Positions 24,857-33,487 of a stretch of 64,000 nt of DNA are shown here, one piece after another. Position 1 is the first letter of the stretch. Each line of letters begins with the position of its first letter. A model generated the notes under the pieces. The model had not been told where the DNA came from and searched no databases. It saw nothing but the letters and a program-made list of their open reading frames with translations. The position numbers were made by a program, and so were the translations under genes. The DNA is taken from positions 1,054,001-1,118,000 of the forward strand of contig JADJVC010000002.1 in NCBI GenBank assembly GCA_016710685.1, in the 5' to 3' direction. The stretch comes from Flavobacteriales bacterium (lineage in GTDB: Bacteria; Bacteroidota; Bacteroidia; Flavobacteriales_F; PHOS-HE28).

Positions 24857-26359
24857 ATGCAACGCTCCCACTTCCTACCGGTCCTGTATGTTCTGCTCTT
24901 TTCCCACTGTCAAGCACAGCAAGATCCCAGTGCGGACCGGTACCACAGTTTCCTTTCCGAAGCCCATGCGCGGGGCCAGTTTAACGGCGTAGTGCTTGTC
25001 GTCGACGGGGGCAAGGTCGTCTACGAAGAAGCCTTGGGGATACGCAGTATCGATCCATCCGGCACGCTGGACCTGAACTCCCAATTCCGGCTGGCTTCAG
25101 TAAGTAAGCAGTTTACGGCCATGGCCATCATGCAGTTGAAAGAGAGCGGCAAGTTGCGGTACGATCAGGACGTACGCGACTTCATTCCCGAACTGCCCTA
25201 TACCGGGATCACGATCAGGCAACTCCTGAATCACCTCTCCGGCCTGCCGGACTATGAGCCGTTAATGGACCAGTCTTGGAAACCGGACCTGAAATTCGAC
25301 GACCCGGCACGTTACACCGATGGGAATCCGGAAGTCATCCGCATGCTCGCGGCGAAGAAACCTCCCGTGCTTTTCAAGCCGGGGGAACAATGGATGTACA
25401 GCAACACCGGCTACAACCTGCTCGCCACCATCGTGGAGCGGGCTTCCGGGGAAACCTTCGCGGCATACACCATGCAGCACATCTTCGAACCCGCCGGGAT
25501 GTCGCGAACGCTGGTGTACGATTACGTGATCGGCCCCGACCCGAAGATGTCCGACCGCGCTTATGGCTTCCGGTCGGACTGGAACGGCAAGGACCTGATC
25601 GCCTCGGATTCGCACTTCCTCAACTTGGGTGTCGGGGAAGACGGTGTGTACTCCACCGTGGGCGATCTCCTGAAGTGGGACCGGATCCTGTACACCGATA
25701 AGCTTGTCTCCAAAGCCACGCTGGAGGAGGCTTTCACACCGGCCGTGCTCAACAACGGCGACACCACGGACTATGGATTCGGCTGGCAGATCGGACGGTC
25801 GCCGACCGGAAAGCGGATGGTGGCGCACTCCGGCGGGTGGGTCGGCTTCGCCACGTACATCGAGCGGGAGATCGAAGAGGATAAGTGCTTGGTGATATTG
25901 ACGAATAATTCCACAGCCTATTTCTGGCCCATCGTGAAAGGGATGACAAACATCCTTTATGGCAAACCTTACGTGCTTCCGCCCTTGTCCATCAGCGAGG
26001 TACTGGGAAAGGATATCGCGGAGCACGGCGTGGAACACGCCATAGCACAGTACCTCGCCTATAAAACGCAAAGGCCTTCCGACTTCGTTTTCAAGGAGGC
26101 CGAAATGAACATGCTCGGCTACCAGCTGCTGTGGGCGGAACGCACGGATGATGCTGTCGCGATCCTGAAACTGACCATGGAGGAATACCCGAACTCCGCC
26201 AATGTGTATGACAGCTATGGCGATGCCCTGCTCGCGAAAGGCGATAGCACGGAAGCCTTGGTGAATTTCAAGAAGGCTTTTGCGCGGGATACAACGATGC
26301 TCCCGACAAAGGATAAGATCGACGGCATGGAGAAGACGCTTCTGAAGGATACAAAGTAG
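24857..26359 (+). CDS. Class C beta-lactamase-fold serine hydrolase with C-terminal TPR-like region
   Basis: This encodes 500 residues from ATG 24857, with signal peptide FLPVLYVLLFSHCQAQ. The serine hydrolase (PF00144) domain covers about 30-370. It has the SxxK nucleophile Ser81-Val-Ser-Lys84, Tyr181 in YSNTGYN and His324 in HSGGW, which replaces the KTG box. The C-terminal 100 residues (LWAERTDDAVAILKLTMEEYPNSANVYDSYGDALLAKG) look like tetratricopeptide repeats. It is likely a periplasmic D-Ala-peptidase or esterase, and the substrate is unknown. A paralogue of the same architecture lies at 60605-62377. Confidence 0.85.
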   Translation: MQRSHFLPVLYVLLFSHCQAQQDPSADRYHSFLSEAHARGQFNGVVLVVDGGKVVYEEALGIRSIDPSGTLDLNSQFRLASVSKQFTAMAIMQLKESGKLRYDQDVRDFIPELPYTGITIRQLLNHLSGLPDYEPLMDQSWKPDLKFDDPARYTDGNPEVIRMLAAKKPPVLFKPGEQWMYSNTGYNLLATIVERASGETFAAYTMQHIFEPAGMSRTLVYDYVIGPDPKMSDRAYGFRSDWNGKDLIASDSHFLNLGVGEDGVYSTVGDLLKWDRILYTDKLVSKATLEEAFTPAVLNNGDTTDYGFGWQIGRSPTGKRMVAHSGGWVGFATYIEREIEEDKCLVILTNNSTAYFWPIVKGMTNILYGKPYVLPPLSISEVLGKDIAEHGVEHAIAQYLAYKTQRPSDFVFKEAEMNMLGYQLLWAERTDDAVAILKLTMEEYPNSANVYDSYGDALLAKGDSTEALVNFKKAFARDTTMLPTKDKIDGMEKTLLKDTK

Positions 26360-26641
26360 ATCCCGCCCGTTAACACTTGGTTGCCGGTATACGGCTCAGC
26401 TGCGGAGTGCAGCACCATCAGTAGTCCGACCTGCTCAGCCAAGAACGCAATGCCCGGTGAGGCCGGGAACACGGTAGGAGCGGGGGAACGCGTTTCGCCT
26501 CTCACTGGGTAACCGCTTCCACATGACAAGATGTGGCTGTTCAGGACATGTACACATCTTTTCCGCGTCCGTATTGACATCAGCGAGGTCGCTAAAATTT
26601 GGCACCCGGATCGCGGGCAATGAGGACACACCCTGAACCAC
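26360..26641. other. Intergenic region with a diverged repeat copy
   Basis: Contains CTGCTCAGCC and TGCCCGGTGAGGCCGGG with AACAC (26451-26472), a member of the TGCCCGGTTGGGCCGGG family, followed by the weak katE promoter candidate. No gene is supported. Confidence 0.5.
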
Positions 26642-28753
26642 ATGGCCAAACGACCCCAAAAGAAAAATGAGTCTACGCGGAAAGTGACGGACTTGGAAAA
26701 AGACACAAGCGATGGCATGGACCAAAAGCTGACAACCGCCCAGGGCCTGCCGATCAACGACAACCAGAACAGCCTGAAGGCCGGGCTGCGCGGACCGGCC
26801 CTGTTGGAAGATCACATTCTCCGCGACAAGATCACGCATTTCGACCATGAGCGCATCCCCGAGCGCGTCGTGCATGCACGCGGCTCAGGCGCCCACGGCT
26901 ACTTCCAGGTTTACAAACCGCTCGCGAAGTGGACCAAGGCGGGCTTCCTTAATGATCCGGCGCGGCGCACGCCGGTGTTCGCGCGCATCAGCACCGTGGC
27001 GGGTTTCCGGGGCAGCACGGACCTGGCCAGGGACGTACGCGGATTTGCCGTGAAGTTTTACACCGATGAAGGCATCTATGATCTGGTGGGCAACAACGTG
27101 CCCGTGTTCTTCATCCAGGATGCCATCAAGTTCCCCGACCTCATCCACGCAGTGAAACCCGAGGCGCACCACGAGATGCCCCAGGCCGCCAGCGCGCACG
27201 AGACTTTCTGGGATTTCATTTCGCTGATGCCTGAGAGCATGCACACCATCATGTGGTTGATGAGCGACAGGGCCATTCCCCGCAGCGTGCGCATGATGGA
27301 GGGATTCGGCGTGCACACCTTCCGCTTTGTGAACGAGCAAGGCAAGAGCTCCTTCGTGAAATTCCACTGGAAACCCCTGCTTGGCGTGCATTCCGTGGCA
27401 AGGGACGAGGCCACGAAGATCAGCGGCAAGGACCCCGACTTCCATCGCCGGGACCTGTGGGAAGCCATCGAGAACGGCGACTTTCCCGAGTGGGAGCTGG
27501 GCGTGCAGATCGTGGATGCCAAGGACGAGCACAAGTTCTCCTTCGACCTGCTGGACCCCACCAAATTGATCCCCGAGGAATTGGTCCCCGTGCAACGCGT
27601 GGGCAAGATGACCTTGAACCGCAACCCGGACAACTTCTTCGCGGAGACCGAACAGGTCGCCTTTCACCCGGGGCATTTGGTGCCGGGCATCGACCTCACC
27701 AACGACCCCTTGCTGCAAGGCAGGCTTTTCTCCTATGTCGACACCCAGCTCACGCGCTTGGGCGGGCCGAATTTCAATGAGCTGCCCATCAACCGTCCGT
27801 TGGCACCCGTGCACAACAACCAACGCGATGGGCACATGCGCCACACCATCGCCAAGCAGCACATCAACTACGAGCCCAACACGCTCGGTGGTGGCTGCCC
27901 CTACCAAGCGGGTATGAAGAACGGCGGCTTCACCTCCTTTCCGGAACCGATGGAGGACATGAAGGTGCGTGCCAAGAGCGAGAAGTTCATGGACCATTTC
28001 AGCCAAGCCAAGCTTTTCTACAACAGTCAAAGCAAGCCCGAGCAGAACCACCTCATCAACGCATTGCGATTCGAGCTGGGCAAGGTGGATACGCCGGCCG
28101 TGCGCGAACGCATGATCGGCATGCTGGCTTATGTGGACGCGCAACTGGCCAGCGCTGTGGCGGATGCTTTCGGGATCGAAGTGCCTGAAGTGGAAATGCC
28201 CTTGAACCAAAGCATTCCCGCCGATACGCCACCTGCCGAAGTGCAACCGTACGACGAAGAGCCAATGGTCAAGCGCTCCAAGGCTTTGAGCATGGCCGAT
28301 ACCATCAAGGACACCATCCGCACCCGGCGTGTAGCCATCCTGGCCGACGAAAGCGGCGCTGCACAAGCGAAGGCATTGAAAACCGCCCTCGAAGCCGAAG
28401 GCGCCATGGTGAAAGTGGTCGCCCCAATGAAGCATGCCGACGCGGACCTCACCCTGATGACCACCACCTCCGTGGTCTTCGATGCCATCGCTGTGGTCGG
28501 CCGGGAGCCGTGGGTGGACCTTCCCGATGCGCAGGATTTCGTCCGCGATGCCTTCCGCCATTGCAAGGCCATCGCCATGATCGGCGATGCAGGAACGCTC
28601 TTCGATGCATGGGGCATGAAGGATGCCTTGAAAGCACCGGGCGTGTTGAGCGCTCCCCAAGCCAAAGCACTCGCGCAGGATTTCATCCGCGACATTGCCG
28701 CACACCGGCACTGGGCGCGGGAAGAAGATCCGGTGACGGGGAAGAAAGGGTGA
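26642..28753 (+). CDS. katE: Large-subunit (HPII/KatE-type) catalase
   Basis: This encodes 703 residues, the length of clade 2 catalases. Landmarks are distal His78 in VVHARGSGAHGYF, the Asn-bearing GNNVPVFFIQDAIKFPD, the proximal heme ligand Tyr365 in RLFSYVDTQ, and the C-terminal flavodoxin-like domain (about 560-700, starting TRRVAILADESG). It decomposes hydrogen peroxide in the cytoplasm. Upstream, TTGACA (26574-26579) and TAAAATTTG (26593-26601) are a weak promoter candidate. A strong terminator follows 25 nt after the stop. Confidence 0.97.
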   Translation: MAKRPQKKNESTRKVTDLEKDTSDGMDQKLTTAQGLPINDNQNSLKAGLRGPALLEDHILRDKITHFDHERIPERVVHARGSGAHGYFQVYKPLAKWTKAGFLNDPARRTPVFARISTVAGFRGSTDLARDVRGFAVKFYTDEGIYDLVGNNVPVFFIQDAIKFPDLIHAVKPEAHHEMPQAASAHETFWDFISLMPESMHTIMWLMSDRAIPRSVRMMEGFGVHTFRFVNEQGKSSFVKFHWKPLLGVHSVARDEATKISGKDPDFHRRDLWEAIENGDFPEWELGVQIVDAKDEHKFSFDLLDPTKLIPEELVPVQRVGKMTLNRNPDNFFAETEQVAFHPGHLVPGIDLTNDPLLQGRLFSYVDTQLTRLGGPNFNELPINRPLAPVHNNQRDGHMRHTIAKQHINYEPNTLGGGCPYQAGMKNGGFTSFPEPMEDMKVRAKSEKFMDHFSQAKLFYNSQSKPEQNHLINALRFELGKVDTPAVRERMIGMLAYVDAQLASAVADAFGIEVPEVEMPLNQSIPADTPPAEVQPYDEEPMVKRSKALSMADTIKDTIRTRRVAILADESGAAQAKALKTALEAEGAMVKVVAPMKHADADLTLMTTTSVVFDAIAVVGREPWVDLPDAQDFVRDAFRHCKAIAMIGDAGTLFDAWGMKDALKAPGVLSAPQAKALAQDFIRDIAAHRHWAREEDPVTGKKG

Positions 28754-28778
28754 GCGTTGGTTGAATACAAGAGTGAAA

Positions 28779-28803
28779 AGCCCCTCGGATATTCCGAGGG
28801 GCT
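28779..28803 (+). terminator. Rho-independent-like terminator of katE
   Basis: AGCCCCTCGG and CCGAGGGGCT form a perfect 10-bp stem with a 5-nt loop (ATATT), followed by TCTTGTT. It lies 25 nt downstream of the katE stop. Confidence 0.75.
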
Positions 28804-28861
28804 TCTTGTTGGGGAACAATGAATTCTACCTCACAACGCTTGGTTATGTGGTCTGCCGGCA

Positions 28862-28904
28862 GCAGCCCCGCCGGTGGCCCCGGCCTGTCCAACACTGGCG
28901 GGAG
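28862..28904. repeat. Flanking repeat, left copy, of the two-gene membrane operon
   Basis: GCAGCCCCGCCGGTGGCCCC, then GGC and AACACTGGCGGGAG, match the two ends of a longer copy at 29658-29731 (GCAGCCCCACCAGTGGCCCC ... AACACTGGCGGGAG). The copies are in the same orientation and bracket the genes at 28916-29562. Confidence 0.6.
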
Positions 28905-28915
28905 CGGTGGGAACC

Positions 28916-29167
28916 CTAATTGGGTACGGTGAACGCTTTCTCCCACTGAGTCAAAGCACCGTTCAGTGTAAATGTCTTGTGCAACAGGACTTGCCTGGTA
29001 AGCCTATCGTAGGAGACGAAGACGCTATCGTCCGATGGAGTGAAGTCGAAATATTCTTCATGAACGATTATGCGCTCAAAGCCGGGTAATGGGCTGTTCA
29101 ACTTGACCACCTCAGCACCCAATCCACGATAGTCGGACACAGCAACGCCTAAGTGGTACTCTTTCAA
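28916..29167 (-). CDS. Small hypothetical protein coupled to a membrane protein
   Basis: This encodes 83 residues with no signal peptide or membrane segment. It contains alternating strand-like segments (IVHEEYFDFTPSDDSVFVSYD) and a C-terminal WEKAFTVPN. Its ATG overlaps the last codons of the upstream membrane gene by 4 nt, so it is translated from the same message. The family was not recognised, and a soluble partner of the membrane protein is the natural guess. Dispersed repeats flank the pair on both sides. Confidence 0.5.
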   Translation of the reverse strand: MKEYHLGVAVSDYRGLGAEVVKLNSPLPGFERIIVHEEYFDFTPSDDSVFVSYDRLTRQVLLHKTFTLNGALTQWEKAFTVPN

Positions 29168-29562
29168 GGTCGGATCGTCCGATAGGTGATGAGGGTATTC
29201 GGCTCCAACTCACCTATGCTCCAGAGTAAGCCGAGAATGCCGATGCTGCCGAACACAATGCATCCGAGGTATGCCAATACCAACCCGAATCCGGAAAAGT
29301 CCTTGATCTCAGAATTGCTGGATCGTCTTCCCAACCACAGCGTGACGAACCCTGTCAGCAGCACAAGTGTCAAGAGCGCCCAATCAAGTTGACTGTTCCG
29401 CGTGGAGATCCCGAGCCGACATATCAGCAGGATAAGGAAGGAGCCGATCCATAACCAACGGACAAGTTTGGCGAAGCTGCGCTCTTTCAAAAACCGAAAG
29501 AGCAGGAAGGCGCTGATCGGCCAAAGCCATACGGTGCTCAGTACGAGCCAAGCCGAGTCCAT
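29164..29562 (-). CDS. Hypothetical integral membrane protein
   Basis: This encodes 132 residues with four hydrophobic helices at about 4-22, 35-52, 62-78 and 94-117. Basic loops such as RFLKERSFAKLVR suggest inner-membrane topology. It is the first gene of a two-gene operon with the 83-residue protein (4-nt overlap). No family was recognised. Flanking copies of a dispersed repeat make this a possible small accessory insertion. Confidence 0.5.
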   Translation of the reverse strand: MDSAWLVLSTVWLWPISAFLLFRFLKERSFAKLVRWLWIGSFLILLICRLGISTRNSQLDWALLTLVLLTGFVTLWLGRRSSNSEIKDFSGFGLVLAYLGCIVFGSIGILGLLWSIGELEPNTLITYRTIRP

Positions 29563-29657
29563 TTGGCCAAAGTACTAGCCATGGCTTTGTGTCTTATGCT
29601 TTCGTGTCAGCGTCTGAAGACTGCTGGCAGCCCCAGTGCGCTGCTCAACTTCGCAGA

Positions 29658-29731
29658 GCAGCCCCACCAGTGGCCCCGGCTTGATCATTCAGGAGCGCAG
29701 TGCCCGGTTGGGCCGGGAACACTGGCGGGAG
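29658..29731. repeat. Flanking repeat, right copy, of the two-gene membrane operon
   Basis: This is the full-length copy of the composite repeat. It runs from GCAGCCCCACCAGTGGCCCC, through CATTCAGGAGC and TGCCCGGTTGGGCCGGG, to AACACTGGCGGGAG. It shares its outer words with 28862-28904 and its inner words with 22129-22190. Confidence 0.6.
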
Positions 29732-29745
29732 AGGGGAGCCATGTT

Positions 29746-30770
29746 TCAGAGTTCCGGTGGCAACATGAACTTATCTACCGCATCATAAGTCTCTATTTCC
29801 ACGTCAAGTAGCTGTATCGCTTTGAATGCACTTACCATTGATTTCAATCCGGAATTTGTTGACTGGAGGTAGACTTTTCTCAATTGCGGCATGCCACCAA
29901 TGATTGCCCTATCGACGCCTCTGTTGAAAAAGGGGAATGAGTAACCAATTACCACGAGCACTTCGCATTCAGATAAATGCTTTTTCAGCTTCAATATGCC
30001 AGCCTCAGTGCTTGGGTCGTTCTCCCAGGCAAGCGAAGCATCGAAAGGCGTGGTGAAGGGTTATATTCCCGGACGCCGTAAAGGAAATGTTGCATTAGGT
30101 GTCTGACTACTCCAGTTCATCAATACATCCATCCGGAATAATGGGTGCCATTGAACTTCGAGGTTGCCATGTAGCCAAGCCGTTGAGGTGAACTACACCT
30201 GGAATTTGCTGATAGGCATCAAGTTGGTCGAGCGTGGTCAGGTGGAGTCCGTCAAGCAGGGATTCTATCCTGTCATCAATGTAATATGGTCGAAATGCTA
30301 AGGGAAGCTGGAGGTCGTAGTTCCAATTCAGCATCATGACTTCCTTATTTATTTGCGGTCCCCCAACCTGGCCGTGGGTCAGAATAGACGCAAGAAGGCC
30401 ATCATACCGCGCATCTATTTTAGCAGATGGCCTCTGAAGGTGCGAGAAATATGTGGTCAACAATATCTTAAGCAACATCCCTTCACGGCTCTTGCCAGTG
30501 AGGAACAACTTCTTTGCATAAGTATCCACGGACTCATGAGCTTTAGCATGTTCAACTAAAGCCATCATGGCGGCAGTATACCGATCTATGGCTTCGGTCA
30601 GTTTCACTCCATAATTCAGCTCCGTCGAATTGACGTTCGGGTCAGAACGGAATGACAGGATATCTTGGACATGGGTCTTCATGCTCTCCGGGCATTGTCT
30701 TTACCAGAGGCATCGAATTAAAACTAGCACCTGCTCCTAGGAGGTAGGCAACTTTGGGCTTCTTGGTCAT
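29746..30770 (-). pseudogene. SIR2-like NAD-binding protein, interrupted by frameshifts
   Basis: Reading the minus strand with small corrections gives one protein of about 340 residues. It starts at ATG 30770 with MTKKPKVAYLLGAGASFNSMPL, whose GAGAS loop is the SIR2 NAD-binding hallmark. It then continues from about 30685 as MKTHVQDILSFRSDPN, has a central LNWNYDLQLPLAFRPYYIDD and VVHLNGLATW (Asn/His active-site region), and ends with VVIGYSFPFFNRGVDRAI. Breaks lie near 30683, near 30110 and at the GGG of 30058-30060. Stand-alone SIR2-like proteins of this form are often NADases linked to phage defence. The gene is visibly AT-richer than its neighbours. It may be broken or simply mis-sequenced. 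Confidence 0.7.
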
Positions 30771-30857
30771 TCTCAGTGTTGATTTGGCTCGATTTGCCGG
30801 TATTCACGTCAAGTGTGCGTTGGTAAGGTAGAACCCTGCAAACCGATTCACCTGAAA

Positions 30858-31139
30858 TCAGTTTTCAACGATACGCGCACTATCCAGGTGGGGATCCACG
30901 ATGCTCGTCTGCTGGCACGGGCGCGTGTCATACCAAGGTAAGCCCCTCTTTGCCGCAAGTGTTCTAGCCTTCCACAGCATTCGGCTCCGGAGTGGCTGAG
31001 TCACTTGTGGCGTTTTGTACAACATGTCCGTTACAGACATCTCCGTGAAGTCTTCGAACTTCACCCACGGGCATCTTTTCTTCCGAGCAATCAATGCAGT
31101 GCGGCTTTTGCGTGAGGGATAGTAGCGGAAAGCCCGCAA
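30858..31139 (-). CDS. Doubtful small ORF between the SIR2-like gene and an RNA-like element
   Basis: This encodes 93 residues, basic and without a recognised domain. Its first codons overlap the structured element at 31110-31208, so a start at that point is unlikely. A shorter form beginning MSVTDMLYKT is possible. Nothing besides an open frame supports translation. Confidence 0.2.
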   Translation of the reverse strand: MRAFRYYPSRKSRTALIARKKRCPWVKFEDFTEMSVTDMLYKTPQVTQPLRSRMLWKARTLAAKRGLPWYDTRPCQQTSIVDPHLDSARIVEN

Positions 31140-31208
31140 GCGCGGTAATCCGCGCGAGGACTTGCAGCGGATAGCCCGACCCGGCTGCTCTTGAGCCGGG
31201 GCACGCCC
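31110..31208 (+). ncRNA. Candidate structured RNA resembling the Bacteroidota Flavo-1 motif
   Basis: Two related modules follow each other. The first is GCGTGAGGGATAGTAGCGG with AAAGCCCGC (31110-31137). The second is GCGCGAGGACTTGCAGCGG with ATAGCCCG (31152-31178). They are separated by a perfect hairpin GCGCGG-TAAT-CCGCGC (31140-31155) and followed by CCCGGCT/AGCCGGG (31180-31200) and GGGCACGCCC, then six A. From memory this conserved 'GGAnnTnnAGCGGAnAGCCCG' core resembles the Flavo-1 RNA family. The orientation is inferred from that core. It ends 20 nt before the convergent uup stop. Confidence 0.5.
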
Positions 31209-31227
31209 AAAAAAGAAGAAGCCGGAA

Positions 31228-33100
31228 CTACGCTTCCCCCTCCACCTTCTCCATCAAAACCAACCACCGCTCCCCAAGCGTATCCAGCTGCGAAGTCACC
31301 TTCTCCAGGTCGATGGAAAGTTGCATGATAGCATGATGGTCCGCTGATTTCGCCACCATTTCTGCGGCGAGCTCCTCCTTCTTTTTCTCCAGCGCGGGTA
31401 GGTCCTTGTCGATCTTCTTCAGCTCGTTCTGCTCGGCGAAGGTCATTTTGCCGGCGGGCTTTTTCTTAGCGGGGGCGGCTTCTACCGGGGCTTCCACCTT
31501 TTTGGCGGGGCGGGAGGCGAGTTCCTTCTGGTGATCGCGCAGCTCGGTGTAGCTGTAGATCCATTCCTTAATGACGCCGTTGCCCTCGAACACCAGCAAT
31601 TTGGTGCAGAGCTTGTCCATGAAGAAGCGGTCGTGGCTTACGATGAGCAGGCAGATGTTGAGGTCGGTGAGGAAGTCCTCCAGCGCGTTGAGGGTGGGGA
31701 TGTCGAGGTCGTTCGTCGGCTCGTCGAGCACGAGCACGTTGGGGTTCTTCATCAACACGGTGCAGAGGTGCAGCCGTCGCTTTTCGCCGCCGCTGAGGGT
31801 GCTGACGTACTGGTATTGCTTTTCCTTGTCGAAGAGGAAGCGCTCCAGCAGTTGGGCGGCGGTGAGCGTTTTGCCCTTGCTGAGGGGGATGACGTCGGCG
31901 ATCTCGCGCACCACTTCGATGATGCGCTTGTCTTCCTTCATCTGCAAGCCCTTGCTGACCAAAGACGCTGAGCACAACGGTATCACCGACGGTGACTTTG
32001 CCGGCATCCGGCTCGCTCTTTTTGGTGAGCAGGTCAATGAACGTGCTTTTGCCGATGCCGTTCGGCCCTACGATGCCGATGCGGTCGCCGGCCTTGAGGC
32101 TGTAGTTGAAATGCTCCACGATCTTCTTGTCGCCGAAGCTCTTGGTGAGGTTGCGGGCCTCGATCACCTTGCCGCCTAAGCGGGAACTCTGGATGTCGAT
32201 GCTCACCTGGCCGTGGTCGAAGTTGCGCGTGGCCTGCTCTTTCAGCACGTCGAAAGCTTGCAGGCGGCTTTTGCTTTTGGTGCCGCGTGCGCGGGGCATT
32301 TTGCGCACCCATTCCAGCTCGCTGCGCATAAATCCTTTCAGGTGGTGCTGGGTGGCGTTGCGCACATCATCCAGCTCGGCCTTTTTCTCCACGTAGTAGC
32401 TGTAGTTGCCCTTGAAGCGCGTGAATTCGCCGAACTCCATCTCGATGATCTCGTCGCAGACGTTGTCCAGAAAGTAGCGGTCGTGCGTTACCAGCAGCAG
32501 GGTGACGTTGGGCGCGGAGAGCTCTTGTTCCAATTGCTCGATCATGTGGAGATCGAGGTGGTTGGTGGGCTCGTCCATGATCAGCACATCCGGCATGTCG
32601 ATGAGCACTTTGGCCATGGCGAGGCGCTTCTGCTGGCCGCCGCTGAGGGTGTTCACAGGTTGCTCGAGGTCGCGCAGGCCGAACTGGAAGAGGAGGCGCT
32701 TTACGCGGGCCTCGTGGTCCCAGGCGTTCAGCTCGGTCATCTTTTCGATGGCGCTGTGGAGTGCGTCGCCGTCGAGGTTCTGCGCCACGGCGTGCTCGTA
32801 GGTGCGGATGGCGTTGGTAACGGGATCGTCGCGGTCCAGCATTTCGTCCACCAGGCTGTGGGACGCGGTCATCTCCACGTTCTGGTCGAGGTAACCGATG
32901 CGCAGGCCTTTGTTGAAGCTGATGATGCCCGAGTCCGGCGTTTCCAGCCCGGCGATGCATTTCAGCAATGTGCTCTTGCCGGTGCCGTTACGGGCCACGA
33001 TGGCGGTCTTCTGGCCTTTTTCAAGTCCGAAGGAAATGTCTTGGAAAAGCTGGCGAGGGCCATAGCGCTTACTGATGCGCTCAACGGAAAGGCAGTTCAT
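31228..33100 (-). CDS. uup: ABC-F ATPase of the Uup type, one frameshift
   Basis: This encodes about 623 residues from ATG 33100 (MNCLSVERISKRYG). Two ABC modules are complete. Module 1 has the P-loop ARNGTGKST, LSGGQQKRLAMAK and IMDEPTNHLD. Module 2 has VGPNGIGKST, LSGGEKRRLHLC and VLDEPTNDLD. A Uup-like C-terminal coiled coil (about 545-623) follows. There are no membrane segments, as expected for ABC-F proteins acting on ribosomes or DNA. An extra C in the CCC run at 31949-31951 breaks the frame between GDTVVLSVFGQQGL and QMKEDKRIIEV. Removing it restores one continuous protein, so a sequencing error is likely. A TACCTTCG box lies 24 nt upstream. Confidence 0.88.
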
Positions 33101-33124
33101 GGGGGAGGCCCGATTTGCGGGGCG

Positions 33125-33132
33125 CGAAGGTA
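33125..33132 (-). promoter_or_regulatory. Putative -7 box for uup
   Basis: TACCTTCG followed by CGCCCC fits TAnnTTYG and lies 24 nt before the ATG at 33100. Confidence 0.3.
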
Positions 33133-33157
33133 CGTTGGGAGGCAGGGAGCGGAGAAG

Positions 33158-33478
33158 GTACACCACGGAGGCACGGAGGCACAGAGGAACACGGAGAGCT
33201 TTTGGACGCGGAGGCGCAGACCGTGCTCCGCCGAAGCGGCTACGCCCAGGCGAGGGCGCGGAGAAGAGGATTTAAACCACAGAGGCACGGAGGCACAGAG
33301 GAACACGGAGGGTTTGGGGTTTGAGCCACAAGCCACAAGCCACAAGCTATAGTCGCAGGATTTATGCTTGTAGCTTGCAGCTTGCAGCTTGTGGCCTGAG
33401 CTGTCAGTGTATGTCTTTACTAACCGCAACCAAGAACAATCGCGGTGCTCTCTGTGTCTCTGTGGTGAACGCTACGAC
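33158..33478. repeat. Dense word-like intergenic repeats upstream of the DUF488 gene
   Basis: This fills the gap between uup and the DUF488 gene. It contains CACGGAGGCACAGAGGAAC twice (33166-33195 and 33283-33310), the CCGTGCTCCGCCGAAGCGG block, three GCCACAA units with an inverted TTGTGGC counterpart (33322-33400), and GTGCTCTCTGTGTCTCTG with TGGTGAACG. These words recur at 14.4, 34.1-34.4 and 5.85 kb. No gene lies inside. Confidence 0.75.
33221..33267. repeat. 47-bp perfect inverted repeat, left copy
   Basis: ACCGTGCTCCGCCGAAGCGG through GCGCGGAGAAG is identical to the reverse complement of 34245-34291. The two copies lie 977 nt apart and enclose the DUF488 gene. Confidence 0.85.
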
Positions 33479-33487
33479 CTTTACCTC

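Noticed and set aside
26885..28819. Long minus-strand open frame (644 codons) opposite katE
   Set aside because: It has no domain, its composition is His/Val/Gly-rich in the way antisense frames of GC-rich genes are, and the plus strand encodes a complete catalase.
31180..31220. Rho-independent terminator at the end of the RNA-like element
   Set aside because: The hairpin is followed by A rather than T on the plus strand, and on the minus strand the T run precedes the stem, so it is not a standard terminator in either direction.
32213..33352. Plus-strand open frame opposite uup
   Set aside because: It is antisense to an ABC-F gene and runs into the intergenic repeats without a start signal.
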